64,000 nucleotides of DNA, from the NCBI RefSeq assembly GCF_002237595.1, contig NZ_CP022529.1, positions 4,216,001-4,280,000 on the forward strand, read 5' to 3'. Origin of the DNA: Labrenzia sp. VG12. Lineage in GTDB: Bacteria; Pseudomonadota; Alphaproteobacteria; Rhizobiales; Stappiaceae. The notes beneath the pieces were generated by a model. The model did no database searches. It had not been told where the DNA came from and saw nothing but the letters and a program-made list of their open reading frames with translations. This document shows positions 35,120 through 43,831 of this stretch, in pieces (position 1 is the stretch's first letter; every line of letters starts with the position of its first letter). The position numbers and the translations under genes were made by a program.

Positions 35120-36946
35120 TTAGCGTCTGGCGCAAAATACATCTCTTAGGCCCGGTCGTGACCAGGTCGCGTTCTGAAGCTGACCCTTAAGCACATGACC
35201 TTGTGATTCGAAATAGAACGTGTTCGCGCCGCCCTGCCGCTGCAGGGTGACGGCGCCATATCCCATTTCAGCGACCGTGGCACTCGACATGTCCGGCGTG
35301 AACACCACGTTCAGGTCGATCCCGGCGGTGCACAGATAATCCGCGACATTGGCCCTGGCCGTCTGTTGTGGCTGGAAGACCGGTTGGTTGTTGCCTTCGA
35401 TCGATCCCGGCGGAAGTGGACCGGCCGGAAAGCCGTTGCCGGGTTGTCCGTCGAAGCCGCCATTCGGATTGCCCCAGGTGTCGCCGGCGCCGAAGCCGTT
35501 GTTGCCGGGCGCGTTGAAACTGGGCGGGCCCTGGATCACGACCTCGCGGTAAGGCGTGCGCGTGACATAGATCCCGCGGCACTCGCCGCCCGAACCACGT
35601 ACCGTCCAGGCATGCGAGACATAGGTCTGCTGCTCCAGGATCTGCCCCGGCTCAAGCCGGGCATAGGGCCGTTCACCGCCGCGATAATCGACCCAGTGAA
35701 CTTCGATCGGCTGCTGGCTGGCATTGCGGAAGACAATCTGGCCGGGCCGGACAGCCTCCTGGGAGCGCACACGGCCCAATTCGGAACAGGAAAGGTCGGA
35801 ACTCGGCTCCTCGGCATTGGCGCCGAAGGCGTCGTCAGAGACAATCTGCTGCGGCAGGGAACAGGTTGCCACAAACAGCCGCACCGGATTGGCGCTGCCC
35901 TTCAGCGAGACGCTGTGAGCGGGCAGGCCTTCCACGGCGATGGACAGTTCGGACTGACGGATCATTGCCTCCCAGAGCGGGTCGGTCATCTCGATATTGA
36001 CTTCCGGCAGCGAGACGCCGGCTTCATTGGCGCTTGAGGACCCGAAGGCGTTGTACGTCGCGTTGAAGTCGCCCGCCGTGATGCGCACCGCCTGCGGCAT
36101 GCCTTCCAGAAGGCCCTGGGGTGCTTGCTGGAACGTGATTTTTGCAAAGCCGGACTGGGTGCTGCAGTCTGCCCGGAAGTCCCGGTCGTCTGTCTGTGGC
36201 ACCGCGTGCTGCAGCATGGAGGGGGAACCTGGTTGCGAACCGGGTTCGGCCAGCCACTGGCGTGCTTCGTTGGCGGTCACCAGCACGGGCTGGCTGTTGG
36301 CCGGGCCGTTGATGGTATCCCGGACGGTGGTTTCAAAATCGGTGTTGGGGAGCGAGGCCGTCGAGGTTCCGTCCTGTCCAGTCGAGATCGGCGTGTTGAC
36401 CTGCTCGAGTGGCTTGAGCACACCACCGTCCTCCGGCGGCTTGATCTCGGTAATCGAAGAGTTTTCACCCTGTCCCTGGGGCGGCAAGACCGTGGCCTGC
36501 GGGCGCTCGCTGGTGGGCTGGCTCACAGGACCGGCGATGGTGCCGCTGTCGGTTCCGACCACGCGGGCAACCGCACCGGGCTTGCCGTCGCTCGAAACGT
36601 CGACGACGAGCGTATTGCCGGAGCAGATATTGGCGTCCCTGTGCAGGACACGGCTGTTTTCCAGCGTCACTTCCAGTTTGACGTCACAGCCCGGGCGCGA
36701 TGCGCCGCTGCCCTGGGTGTCGATGACAACGCCTCTGTCGTCGCGGCTGATGATCGGACGGTATTTCTTGTCGACGGTGATCGAGCGAATGCCCGGTTCC
36801 GGCGGTTCCACGTTGATCCTGAGGGTTTCCGGCGCGGTCTGGGCAAATGCGGCTGGGCCGGTGGCAATCAGCGTGGCGCTTGCGGCAGCCAGCAATCCGG
36901 CCTTCAGCCGGGGCAAGACAAATGTTCGGGCAGCAGCAAGCCGCAT
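35120..36946 (-). CDS. Exported protein with pVHL-beta-like and MliC-like domains
   Basis: The ATG at 36946 (GGAG 7 nt upstream) begins a signal peptide and gives 608 residues; a longer frame to 37087 lacks this logic. Order: signal peptide (1-36), Cys-containing beta region (40-135), Pro/Thr/Ser-rich linker (136-225), a second beta region bounded by Cys261 and Cys362, a pVHL-beta-like domain (about 387-470), a Gly/Asn/Pro linker (475-530), and a C-terminal MliC/lysozyme-inhibitor-like domain (535-607; YLCTAGIDLNVVF, GHVLKGQLQNATW). In the pVHL-like part, IVFRNAS, VHW (W418), RPY (Y428), LEPG and TYVSHAW (T441, H445, W447) match human pVHL at W88, Y98, S111, H115 and W117 by my alignment from memory. 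Location is probably periplasmic. Substrate or partner is unknown. It lies downstream of regBA. Confidence 0.75.
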   Translation of the reverse strand: MRLAAARTFVLPRLKAGLLAAASATLIATGPAAFAQTAPETLRINVEPPEPGIRSITVDKKYRPIISRDDRGVVIDTQGSGASRPGCDVKLEVTLENSRVLHRDANICSGNTLVVDVSSDGKPGAVARVVGTDSGTIAGPVSQPTSERPQATVLPPQGQGENSSITEIKPPEDGGVLKPLEQVNTPISTGQDGTSTASLPNTDFETTVRDTINGPANSQPVLVTANEARQWLAEPGSQPGSPSMLQHAVPQTDDRDFRADCSTQSGFAKITFQQAPQGLLEGMPQAVRITAGDFNATYNAFGSSSANEAGVSLPEVNIEMTDPLWEAMIRQSELSIAVEGLPAHSVSLKGSANPVRLFVATCSLPQQIVSDDAFGANAEEPSSDLSCSELGRVRSQEAVRPGQIVFRNASQQPIEVHWVDYRGGERPYARLEPGQILEQQTYVSHAWTVRGSGGECRGIYVTRTPYREVVIQGPPSFNAPGNNGFGAGDTWGNPNGGFDGQPGNGFPAGPLPPGSIEGNNQPVFQPQQTARANVADYLCTAGIDLNVVFTPDMSSATVAEMGYGAVTLQRQGGANTFYFESQGHVLKGQLQNATWSRPGLRDVFCARR

Positions 36947-36978
36947 AAGCGATCTCCGTGGGAGCGCGGGTTTAGGCC

Positions 36979-37020
36979 GTGAAGACAAATGCACCAGAAT
37001 GGTCGTGCATTTGTCTTCAC
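36979..37020. promoter_or_regulatory. Perfect 16-bp inverted repeat between regA and the VHL-like gene
   Basis: Arms gtgaagacaaatgcac (36979-36994) and gtgcatttgtcttcac (37005-37020) are perfectly complementary around a 10-nt spacer, 33 nt upstream of the VHL-like gene start and 77 nt after the regA stop. No T-run follows on the minus strand, so a simple terminator is unlikely. It may be an operator or an mRNA leader hairpin. Confidence 0.75.
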
Positions 37021-37096
37021 AGCCTGTGAACGAATGGCAATACTTAGGCAAAGTGGCGGCGAAAGGGCAAGCCTGCAATGAATGCAAAGCGTCTGT

Positions 37097-37654
37097 TCAG
37101 CGCGGCGCCCGCTTGGCCAGGATCCGTTGCAGGGTCCGCCGGTGCATGTTGAGACGCCGCGCTGTTTCCGAAACATTCCGGTCGCAGAGCTCGTAGACCC
37201 TCTGGATATGTTCCCAGCGCACCCGGTCGGCAGACATCGGGTTTTCGGGCGGCTCCGCCTTGTCTTCGGGTTTGCGCGCCAAGGCCGCAACGATGTCATC
37301 CGGATCTGCCGGTTTGGCCAGGTAGTCGATGGCGCCCAGTTTCACCGCGGTGACGGCCGTTGCGATGTTTCCGTAGCCGGTCAGGACAATCGCCCTGGCA
37401 TCCGGACGCTTTTGCCGGATCTGTTCGATCACGTCGAGACCGTTGCCGTCTTCCAGACGCATGTCGACAATGGCAAAGGCGGGCGCATTATGGGCAATCT
37501 TTGCGGCAGCGTCCTGAACACCATCAGCGGTGTCGGTCGCAAAACCGCGCTTTTCCATTGCGCGTGCCAGACGTTGCTGGAACGGTTTGTCGTCGTCGAC
37601 GATCAGGAGGCTCATGTCCTCCGCTTGGCTCAGTGTGTGTGTCTGGTCCGTCAT
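37097..37654 (-). CDS. regA: Redox response regulator RegA/ActR/PrrA
   Basis: Global redox-responsive transcription factor phosphorylated by RegB; it controls respiration, carbon and nitrogen functions in Alphaproteobacteria. The 185-residue protein has a receiver domain with phosphoacceptor Asp64 in AIVDMRLEDG and Lys in YLAKPADPDD, then a Pro-hinge (KAEPPENP) and a Fis-type helix-turn-helix (NVSETARRLNMHRRTLQRILAKR), the invariant RegA C-terminus. It follows regB by 21 bp on the same strand. In free-living rhizobia it is called ActR. Confidence 0.95.
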   Translation of the reverse strand: MTDQTHTLSQAEDMSLLIVDDDKPFQQRLARAMEKRGFATDTADGVQDAAAKIAHNAPAFAIVDMRLEDGNGLDVIEQIRQKRPDARAIVLTGYGNIATAVTAVKLGAIDYLAKPADPDDIVAALARKPEDKAEPPENPMSADRVRWEHIQRVYELCDRNVSETARRLNMHRRTLQRILAKRAPR

Positions 37655-37675
37655 GTGATCTTACCGTTTTTATCT

Positions 37676-39076
37676 TTACGTCTCGACTTGCGTATCGGAT
37701 GAGGCGTTGGCCGGCATGTGACTAATTTGTGTCTTGTTGCCGTTATGGGCCGAAAACATCGTTTCGTCCACTCCGCTTGCCTGTTCGAAAACCTGGCGCG
37801 GCCAGCTGACGCGGATATGCGCCCCGGTGTGGGGCGGGGCAAGATTTTCCAGCGCCAGTTTGGCGCCGGTACGCTCCAAAAGGGTCTTGGCGATGAAAAT
37901 TCCGAGGCCGAGCCCGCCACCGGTGTCCAGTAGCGACGACTTGCCGCCGCGAACGGATACGTAGGGATCACCGATCCTGCCGAGGATATCGACGGAAAAG
38001 CCCGGCCCGTCATCCTTGATTGAAATGGCCAGGGCTGAAGTGTCCCAGGTGGCTGTGACATCCACGCGTGACTTGGCAAAGTCGACGGCATTTTCCACCA
38101 GGTTGCCCAATCCGTACCGGATGGCGGCATTGCGGGTTCCGACCGGTTCGGGTCCGGTTCCGGTCCAGTCGGAGTGAATGGCAACGCCGGTGCCGCGATG
38201 CGGGTCGATGACGTCTTCAAGCAGTTGAGAGACGGGCATGCGCTGATAGGTGCGGTCAGCTTCGCTGGACAGGCTGGTCAGTTGCCGCAGGATCCCGCGG
38301 CAGCGCTCGGCCTGCGAATGGATCAGCGCCAGGTCCTCGGCGCGGTGGTCGCCGTCTTCGAATTCGTCGGCCAGTTCCTTGGCGGCGAGATAGATCGTCG
38401 CAAGGGGTGTGCCAAGCTCGTGCGCTGCCGCGGTTGCCAGGCCATCCAGGGCATTCAGGTGCTGTTCGCGCGCCAGCACCAGTTCGGTGGCGGCGAGTGC
38501 ATCGGCCAACTGGCGGGCTTCTTCCGCAACCCGAAAGGCATAGATTGCCATGAAGCCGAGCGTGGAGACGAGCGCGATCCAGATGCCGGCCGAATAGACG
38601 ACGGGTAACGAGAACTCGTCACCGACGGGCCAGGGCAAGGGCATGTGAACGACCGCCAGAACGCTGGCGCAGACGGTTGCCAGAATGCCGAGAATGACGG
38701 TGTAGCGCGCCGACAGGCCGGCAGCGGAAACCATGACCGGGGCCATCAGCAGGAAGGCAAACGGGTTGCCGAGGCCGCCGGTCAGGTAGAGCAGTCCGCT
38801 CATTTGCAGGATGTCATAGGCCAGTTGAAACGTTGCCGCCCGCTCGGACAGGCGCATGGCCGAAGGCCAGCGGATCTTCAGGAAGATGTTCAGCCAGGCG
38901 GAAAGCGCAACCATGGCAAAGGCCGGCCCGGCGGGCATCGGATATCCAAGGCCGACATAGACCACAAGGAGGGCCGCCGACTGGCCGCCGACCGCCAGCC
39001 AGCGCAGTCTCACAAGCGTGTCGAGCTTCAAGCGTCTGTGTGGCAGCGTGATATTTGACGTGGGTTGGTCGGGCAT
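37676..39076 (-). CDS. regB: Redox sensor histidine kinase RegB/ActS/PrrB
   Basis: Membrane kinase partner of RegA. The ATG at 39076 gives 466 residues. The N-terminal part has about six membrane segments, with the quinone-sensing GGLGNPF motif at 100-106. The phosphorylated His219 is in TAAAHELGTPLATI, and the redox-active Cys259 is in HSQAERCRGILRQL, both hallmarks of RegB. The catalytic domain has NLVENAVDFA, DDGPGFS and GGGLGLGIFIAK. The C-terminal 40 residues extend beyond the ATPase domain and look disordered. It is divergent from secB. Confidence 0.95.
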   Translation of the reverse strand: MPDQPTSNITLPHRRLKLDTLVRLRWLAVGGQSAALLVVYVGLGYPMPAGPAFAMVALSAWLNIFLKIRWPSAMRLSERAATFQLAYDILQMSGLLYLTGGLGNPFAFLLMAPVMVSAAGLSARYTVILGILATVCASVLAVVHMPLPWPVGDEFSLPVVYSAGIWIALVSTLGFMAIYAFRVAEEARQLADALAATELVLAREQHLNALDGLATAAAHELGTPLATIYLAAKELADEFEDGDHRAEDLALIHSQAERCRGILRQLTSLSSEADRTYQRMPVSQLLEDVIDPHRGTGVAIHSDWTGTGPEPVGTRNAAIRYGLGNLVENAVDFAKSRVDVTATWDTSALAISIKDDGPGFSVDILGRIGDPYVSVRGGKSSLLDTGGGLGLGIFIAKTLLERTGAKLALENLAPPHTGAHIRVSWPRQVFEQASGVDETMFSAHNGNKTQISHMPANASSDTQVET

Positions 39077-39272
39077 GGGGCCTTGCGCGCGGAAGTAAAC
39101 CTTTTCCCTTTTGAAGCGGAATCCGGGTTCTGGCAAGGCGTGGCCCTTGTATCCAATGGTTCTAGATGGTAGCCACCCGCTAAACGGTTGTCCGGATCAC
39201 GCGGGCCGGCGGCCAACCGGAGGGATATTTCGCCCCTGTTTCAGATCAGCACCGCGAAACGGAATTGAGACG

Positions 39273-39776
39273 ATGACCGACACCAATGACGGCGGCGCAG
39301 CGCCGCAGGCAGAAGGCGCCGCAGCGCCGGGCATGCACATCCTCGGCCAGTACATCAAGGATCTGTCCTTCGAAAACCCGAACGCACCGCGTTCGCTGAC
39401 CCAGGGCGAGCAGCCCAAGCTCGACATCAACGTGAATGTCGGCGCCCAGCAGATGGGTGACGATCAGTTCGAAGTGATCCTGACGCTGAATGCCAAGGCA
39501 GAACGCCCGGACATGGTGATGTTCAACGTGGAGCTGGTCTATGCAGGCCTCTTCAAGATCACCGGCGTGCCGAAAGAGCACATGCACCCGTTCGTCATGA
39601 TCGAGTGCCCGCGCATGATCTTCCCGTATGCCCGCAACATCCTGTCCGAAGCGACCCGCAACGGTGGCTTCCCGCCGCTGATGCTTGATCCGATCGACTT
39701 TGCCCAGCTGTACCGCCAGAACATGGCTCAGCAGGCTGCCGCCCAGCAGGAAGGTGGCGAGCAGAAGCCGAACTGA
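39273..39776 (+). CDS. secB: Protein-export chaperone SecB
   Basis: Tetrameric cytosolic chaperone that holds preproteins unfolded for SecA. The ATG at 39273 gives 167 residues; an upstream frame is not expected in the family. The core ILGQYIKDLSFENPNAP, the VNVGAQQ strand, and CPRMIFPYARNILSEATRNGGFPPLMLDPIDFAQLY are diagnostic. It stands alone with its own terminator at 39803. Confidence 0.96.
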   Translation: MTDTNDGGAAPQAEGAAAPGMHILGQYIKDLSFENPNAPRSLTQGEQPKLDINVNVGAQQMGDDQFEVILTLNAKAERPDMVMFNVELVYAGLFKITGVPKEHMHPFVMIECPRMIFPYARNILSEATRNGGFPPLMLDPIDFAQLYRQNMAQQAAAQQEGGEQKPN

Positions 39777-39802
39777 GGTTTCTGACGTTTCCGACGTTTT
39801 TC

Positions 39803-39836
39803 AAACCCGCGCGGCATCGGCCTGCGCGGGTTTTTC
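39803..39836. terminator. Terminator between secB and yraN
   Basis: Perfect 10-bp stem aaacccgcgc/gcgcgggttt with an 11-nt loop and a following T-run on the plus strand. It serves secB and probably the convergent yraN as well. Confidence 0.9.
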
Positions 39837-40224
39837 AGTCTCTGGCCTCAAACGCATTCACGATCCGCTCCGGCAGCGCCCAGGGGCGGATGACAATGAT
39901 GTCAAATCTCAGCGTGTAGAACCCGGCCCTGGCGTGCTGGGAGACAAAGATCTTCGCGGCCCTTGTAATCCGTCTCTGACTGGCGGGCGTGACGGCTTCG
40001 AGCGCCGCCTGTCTGGTTCGGCGCGCCTTCACCTCGACAAACGCAACGGTCTTCCGCCGCTTTGCAATCAGGTCGATCTCTCCGGCCCTGGTCTTGTAGC
40101 GATGCTTCAGGATGCGCCAGCCGGTCAGGCGCAGATACCAGGCGGCAAGGTTCTCCGCCGACAGGCCGAGCGCGTGGGCACGCCGGCGTTTTTCCGTGTC
40201 GCCATGACCGGCTTGCCGGGCCAT
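39835..40224 (-). CDS. YraN family protein (UPF0102)
   Basis: 129 residues with the restriction-endonuclease-like fold of the YraN family: GLSAENLAAWYLRLTGWRIL, then TRAGEIDLIAKRRKTVAFVEVKAR, where the Asp and the Glu-x-Lys are the putative nuclease residues. A role in DNA processing is suspected for the family but not proved. It starts at the stop of rsmI (TGATG overlap), so the two are translated together; this pairing around an LpoA-type gene is widespread in Proteobacteria. Confidence 0.9.
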   Translation of the reverse strand: MARQAGHGDTEKRRRAHALGLSAENLAAWYLRLTGWRILKHRYKTRAGEIDLIAKRRKTVAFVEVKARRTRQAALEAVTPASQRRITRAAKIFVSQHARAGFYTLRFDIIVIRPWALPERIVNAFEARD

Positions 40225-41135
40225 CAGCTGCCATCCGTTTTCAGTTCAAGGGCACGCTTGTAGACTTCGCTGCGGTCGAGACCCGTAGCCTTGGCAACCT
40301 TCTTGGCAGCCGCGCTGACCGGCATGTCCCCAAGCGCTGCCTGCAGCAGGCTGTCGAGATCGTCCGAGGAGGCTTCCTGCCTGTCTTCCGGCGGACCGAT
40401 CAGGATGACGATTTCGCCCTTGACCTGTGCGCCATCAAAACGGGTGGCGAGCTCGGCAAGGCTGCCGCGCTCGAAGGTCTCGAACCGTTTGGTGAGCTCG
40501 CGCGCGACCACACCTTCGCGGTCCGCACCAAGCACGTCTGACATCAGCTGCAAAGTCGCACCGGTTCGGTGCGGGGACTCAAAGAAGACCAGCGTGGCCG
40601 GGGTTTTGGCCAGTTCTTCAAGTCGCCGGGTCTTCGGCCCGCCTTTCTGCGGCAGAAATCCGGCGAACAGCACCGTGTCGCTGGGCAGGCCTGAGGCAAC
40701 CAGGCCGGCAAGCGGCGCAGACGCCCCGGGGATCGGAACCACCTGATACCCTTCGGCGAGCACGTCGCGGACAAGCCGGTAACCCGGGTCGGACACAAGC
40801 GGGGTCCCGGCATCCGACACCAGCGCCACGGCCTCGCCGGCGGCAAGCGTTTCCAGGATCTTCGGTCGCTGCTTGTCGGCATTGTGTTCGTGGTAGGCCA
40901 TCAGCGGTGTCTTCAGGGAAAAGCGCTGCGTGAGCGTTGCCGTCACGCGTGTATCCTCGCAGGCAATGACACCTGCCGCGGCCAGGGTCTCGAGTGCCCT
41001 GACGGTGATGTCACCAAGATTGCCGATGGGCGTTGAAACAATGTAGAGCGCCGGCTCAAGTCGCGGCGCGGAAAAGGCGTGTTCGCCAAGGCTGAAACGG
41101 TTTCGGGCCTCCGAAGCGGCAATATCGGTGCTCAT
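40224..41135 (-). CDS. rsmI: 16S rRNA (cytidine-1402-2'-O)-methyltransferase
   Basis: Methylates the ribose of C1402 in the decoding centre using SAM. The ATG at 41135 gives 303 residues. Tetrapyrrole-methylase fold motifs: YIVSTPIGNLGDIT, CEDTRVT, ALVSDAGTPLVSDPGYRLV, IPGASAPLAGL and VFFESPHRT. The C-terminal segment AKKVAKATGLDRSEVYKRAL is the usual RNA-binding helix pair. It is divergent from the LpoA-like gene and overlaps yraN by one base. Confidence 0.95.
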   Translation of the reverse strand: MSTDIAASEARNRFSLGEHAFSAPRLEPALYIVSTPIGNLGDITVRALETLAAAGVIACEDTRVTATLTQRFSLKTPLMAYHEHNADKQRPKILETLAAGEAVALVSDAGTPLVSDPGYRLVRDVLAEGYQVVPIPGASAPLAGLVASGLPSDTVLFAGFLPQKGGPKTRRLEELAKTPATLVFFESPHRTGATLQLMSDVLGADREGVVARELTKRFETFERGSLAELATRFDGAQVKGEIVILIGPPEDRQEASSDDLDSLLQAALGDMPVSAAAKKVAKATGLDRSEVYKRALELKTDGS

Positions 41136-41333
41136 AGGGCCTCCAGTTGTACCCCCGGGTGGACCAGTGGAGCCTTCTTGCAGGGGTGTCTTGTCCCTTG
41201 CGCTACAAGCCCGGGACAACCGATGCAAGGCAAATCCACTATTGATCCGGGCGATATGCCGTTGAAAGGCCTCTAAAACTGGACAGGACCATGGTGAATA
41301 CGTAAGTCTTTTCCAATGGGTGGATCGTAAGAA

Positions 41334-42557
41334 ATGGCAAGCGGAATGCAGGGCGACGGGCATAATCAGCGCAGACGCGTTTTCTTGAGAACGGCACTGG
41401 CCGGCGCCAGTACCATGCTGCTTGGCGGCTGCCTCGGCTCCAGCCTCGGTTCGCTTCCGGGCGATCAGGTGCAGCCAAGTGCACAGCCTCAGGTGACGGG
41501 TGAAGTCATTGGCACAGGCGGTGTGCGCGTCGGGCTTCTCTTGCCGCTCGCAAGCGCCGGAGGCAATGCCTCCATTGGCACGGTGTTCAAGAACGCGGCG
41601 GCCCTTGCCCTCCAGAATTTCCCGAATGCCGGCTTGCAGCTTCTGGTGAAGGACACCGGCGGGACGGCGGAGGGTGGCCGGGCGGCGGCCCAGGCCGCCA
41701 TTTCGGAGGGCGCCGAGCTGATCCTGGGCCCGGTGTTTTCACCAGCCGTGGCCGGTGCCGCCCAGGCAGCGCGGGCGACCGGTGTGCCGGTGATTGCCTT
41801 CTCCACGGACACGGCTGTTGCCAGCCGCAATGTTTATCTGTTGAGTTTCCTGCCCGAAACCGACACCAAGCGCATCATCGGCTATGCGGCCAGCCAGCAG
41901 AAACGGTCCTACGCCGCGCTCATTCCGGAAGGCTCCTATGGGGCCGTCGTGGAAGCCGCGTTCCGGCAGGAAGTCGGACGAACGGCCGGGCGCATCGCCA
42001 CCATCCAGCGCTACAAGCTGAACGGGTCAGACACGTCGGATCTCGTGGCCAAGGCGTCTGCGCTGAAATCGGTGATGACCAGCATCGATTCCCTGTTTGT
42101 GCCCGCCGGCAGCGGTGTGCCATCCGTTGTGGTCCAGACCCTTGTCGGCCAGGGAGCCAATCTCGGCACGGTCAAACTGCTTGGCTCTGGCCAGTGGGAC
42201 ACACCCCAGATCAAGAACAACCCGGCGCTCGCCGGTGCCTGGTTCGCCGGACCGGAGGACAAGGGCTTCCTGGCGTTTGCGCAGCGGTATCAGAGCACCT
42301 ATGGCGCAGCGCCGCCGCGCAATGCCAGCCTGGTTTATGACGGGGTCACCTTGGCCGCGGGCCTGATCCGCTCGGCCGGCCAGCAACGGTTCGAGCAACG
42401 TATCCTGACCAACCGGGACGGATTTATCGGCATTGACGGCCTGTTCCGGTTCAAGCCAAACGGTCTGAATGAACGCGGCCTCGCCGTTTATCAGGTGACC
42501 GGCAAGGGAGCCCAGGTCATTTCGCCCGCCCCGAGAGATTTCAGAACCGGGTTCTGA
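41334..42557 (+). CDS. Penicillin-binding protein activator (LpoA-like) lipoprotein
   Basis: 407-residue periplasmic-binding-protein-fold protein (type 1 family), probably an outer membrane lipoprotein that activates a peptidoglycan synthase. The N-terminus has a twin-arginine-like RRRVFLR followed by a hydrophobic stretch and lipobox MLLGGC (Cys33). The body has RVGLLLPLASAGG, ILGPVFSPAVAGAAQAA and VPVIAFSTD, typical of LpoA C-terminal domains. The position next to rsmI and yraN matches the rsmI-lpoA-yraN order in Gammaproteobacteria. A branched-chain amino acid-binding protein is the main alternative but fits the context less well. Confidence 0.82.
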   Translation: MASGMQGDGHNQRRRVFLRTALAGASTMLLGGCLGSSLGSLPGDQVQPSAQPQVTGEVIGTGGVRVGLLLPLASAGGNASIGTVFKNAAALALQNFPNAGLQLLVKDTGGTAEGGRAAAQAAISEGAELILGPVFSPAVAGAAQAARATGVPVIAFSTDTAVASRNVYLLSFLPETDTKRIIGYAASQQKRSYAALIPEGSYGAVVEAAFRQEVGRTAGRIATIQRYKLNGSDTSDLVAKASALKSVMTSIDSLFVPAGSGVPSVVVQTLVGQGANLGTVKLLGSGQWDTPQIKNNPALAGAWFAGPEDKGFLAFAQRYQSTYGAAPPRNASLVYDGVTLAAGLIRSAGQQRFEQRILTNRDGFIGIDGLFRFKPNGLNERGLAVYQVTGKGAQVISPAPRDFRTGF

Positions 42558-42594
42558 CGGACCATCCACCGCGACCATCGGGAGTAACGAGTAG

Positions 42595-43821
42595 ATGCTG
42601 AGCGGCAAAGAGATCGTTCTGATCATCAGTGGCGGCATCGCTGCCTACAAGTCCCTCGATCTGATCCGCCGGCTGAAGGAGCGCGGGGCTCGGGTGATCC
42701 CGGTGATGACCCGGGGCGCGCAGGAATTCATCACGCCGCTCTCTGTCGGGGCGCTTTCCGCCGAGAAAGTGTTCACCAACCTGTTCGACCGGGAGGCCGA
42801 GCACGATGTCGGCCATATCCGGCTGGCCCGCGACCATGACCTGATCCTGATTGCGCCAGCGACTGCCGATCTTATGGCCAGGATGGCCCACGGTATTGCC
42901 GATGACCTGGCGACCGCCGTGCTGCTGGCGACCGACAAACCGGTGCTGCTGGCACCTGCGATGAACCCCAAAATGTGGCAGAACCCGGCGACCCAGCGCA
43001 ACCTGGCCACGCTGACGGAGCGTGGTATGGCCATTTGTGGTCCGGCGCGCGGGGAAATGGCGGAAAAGGGTGAAGCAGGTATCGGCCGCATGAGCGAGCC
43101 GCTGGAGATCGTCGCCGCGGCCGAAGCCACGCTGCGGGAGCATGCGATGGCTGACGGGGCGTTGCCTTTGGCAGGACGGCACGTGCTGATCACCTCCGGC
43201 CCGACGCACGAGCCGATCGATCCGGTGCGCTACATCGCCAACCGGTCCTCCGGCAAACAGGGGCACGCGCTGGCCAGAGCCGCCTTTGAGGCCGGCGCGC
43301 GTGTCACCCTTGTCTCAGGTCCGGTGACACTGGCCGATCCCGCCAATATCAATGTCGTCCACGTGGAGTCGGCATCAGCGATGCTGGCGGCTGTCGAAAG
43401 CAACCTGCCGGCGGATATCGCGATCATGGCAGCAGCCGTGGCCGACTGGCGTGTTGCCAGCGAGGGCTCGGAAAAGATCAAGAAGGACGGCAGCGGCAAG
43501 CCGCCTGCCCTGGACCTGACCGAAAACCCGGACATTCTGGCGACCATCGGCCATCACGACAGTCTCAGGCCAAAGCTGCTGATCGGCTTTGCCGCGGAGA
43601 CCCAGAACCTGATCGACAATGCCCGCGGCAAGCTGGAACGCAAGAAAGCCGACTGGATCGTCGCCAATGACGTCAGTCCGGAAACCGGCATCATGGGAGG
43701 AGACGCCAATACCATCCGCCTCGTCAGCCGAAGCGGTGTGGAGGACTGGCCCGAGCTGGACAAGGTCGAGGTGGCCCGCCGGATCATTGCGCGCGCGGCA
43801 GAAGAACTGGCCGCCAGATAA
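42595..43821 (+). CDS. coaBC: Phosphopantothenoylcysteine decarboxylase/phosphopantothenate-cysteine ligase
   Basis: Bifunctional CoA synthesis enzyme (Dfp). The 408-residue protein has the N-terminal FMN-dependent CoaC domain (ISGGIAAYKSLDLIRRL, APAMNPKMWQNPATQ) and the C-terminal CoaB domain (ITSGPTHEPIDPVRYIANRSSGKQG, IVANDVS). With coaA also in this window, two CoA pathway steps are present. Its start is 38 bp after the LpoA-like gene. dut lies about 2 kb downstream. Confidence 0.95.
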   Translation: MLSGKEIVLIISGGIAAYKSLDLIRRLKERGARVIPVMTRGAQEFITPLSVGALSAEKVFTNLFDREAEHDVGHIRLARDHDLILIAPATADLMARMAHGIADDLATAVLLATDKPVLLAPAMNPKMWQNPATQRNLATLTERGMAICGPARGEMAEKGEAGIGRMSEPLEIVAAAEATLREHAMADGALPLAGRHVLITSGPTHEPIDPVRYIANRSSGKQGHALARAAFEAGARVTLVSGPVTLADPANINVVHVESASAMLAAVESNLPADIAIMAAAVADWRVASEGSEKIKKDGSGKPPALDLTENPDILATIGHHDSLRPKLLIGFAAETQNLIDNARGKLERKKADWIVANDVSPETGIMGGDANTIRLVSRSGVEDWPELDKVEVARRIIARAAEELAAR

Positions 43822-43831
43822 AGCCTTTCGG

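Noticed and set aside
36979..37020. Rho-independent terminator of regA
   Set aside because: The stem is long but no T-run follows on the minus strand; listed as a regulatory hairpin instead.
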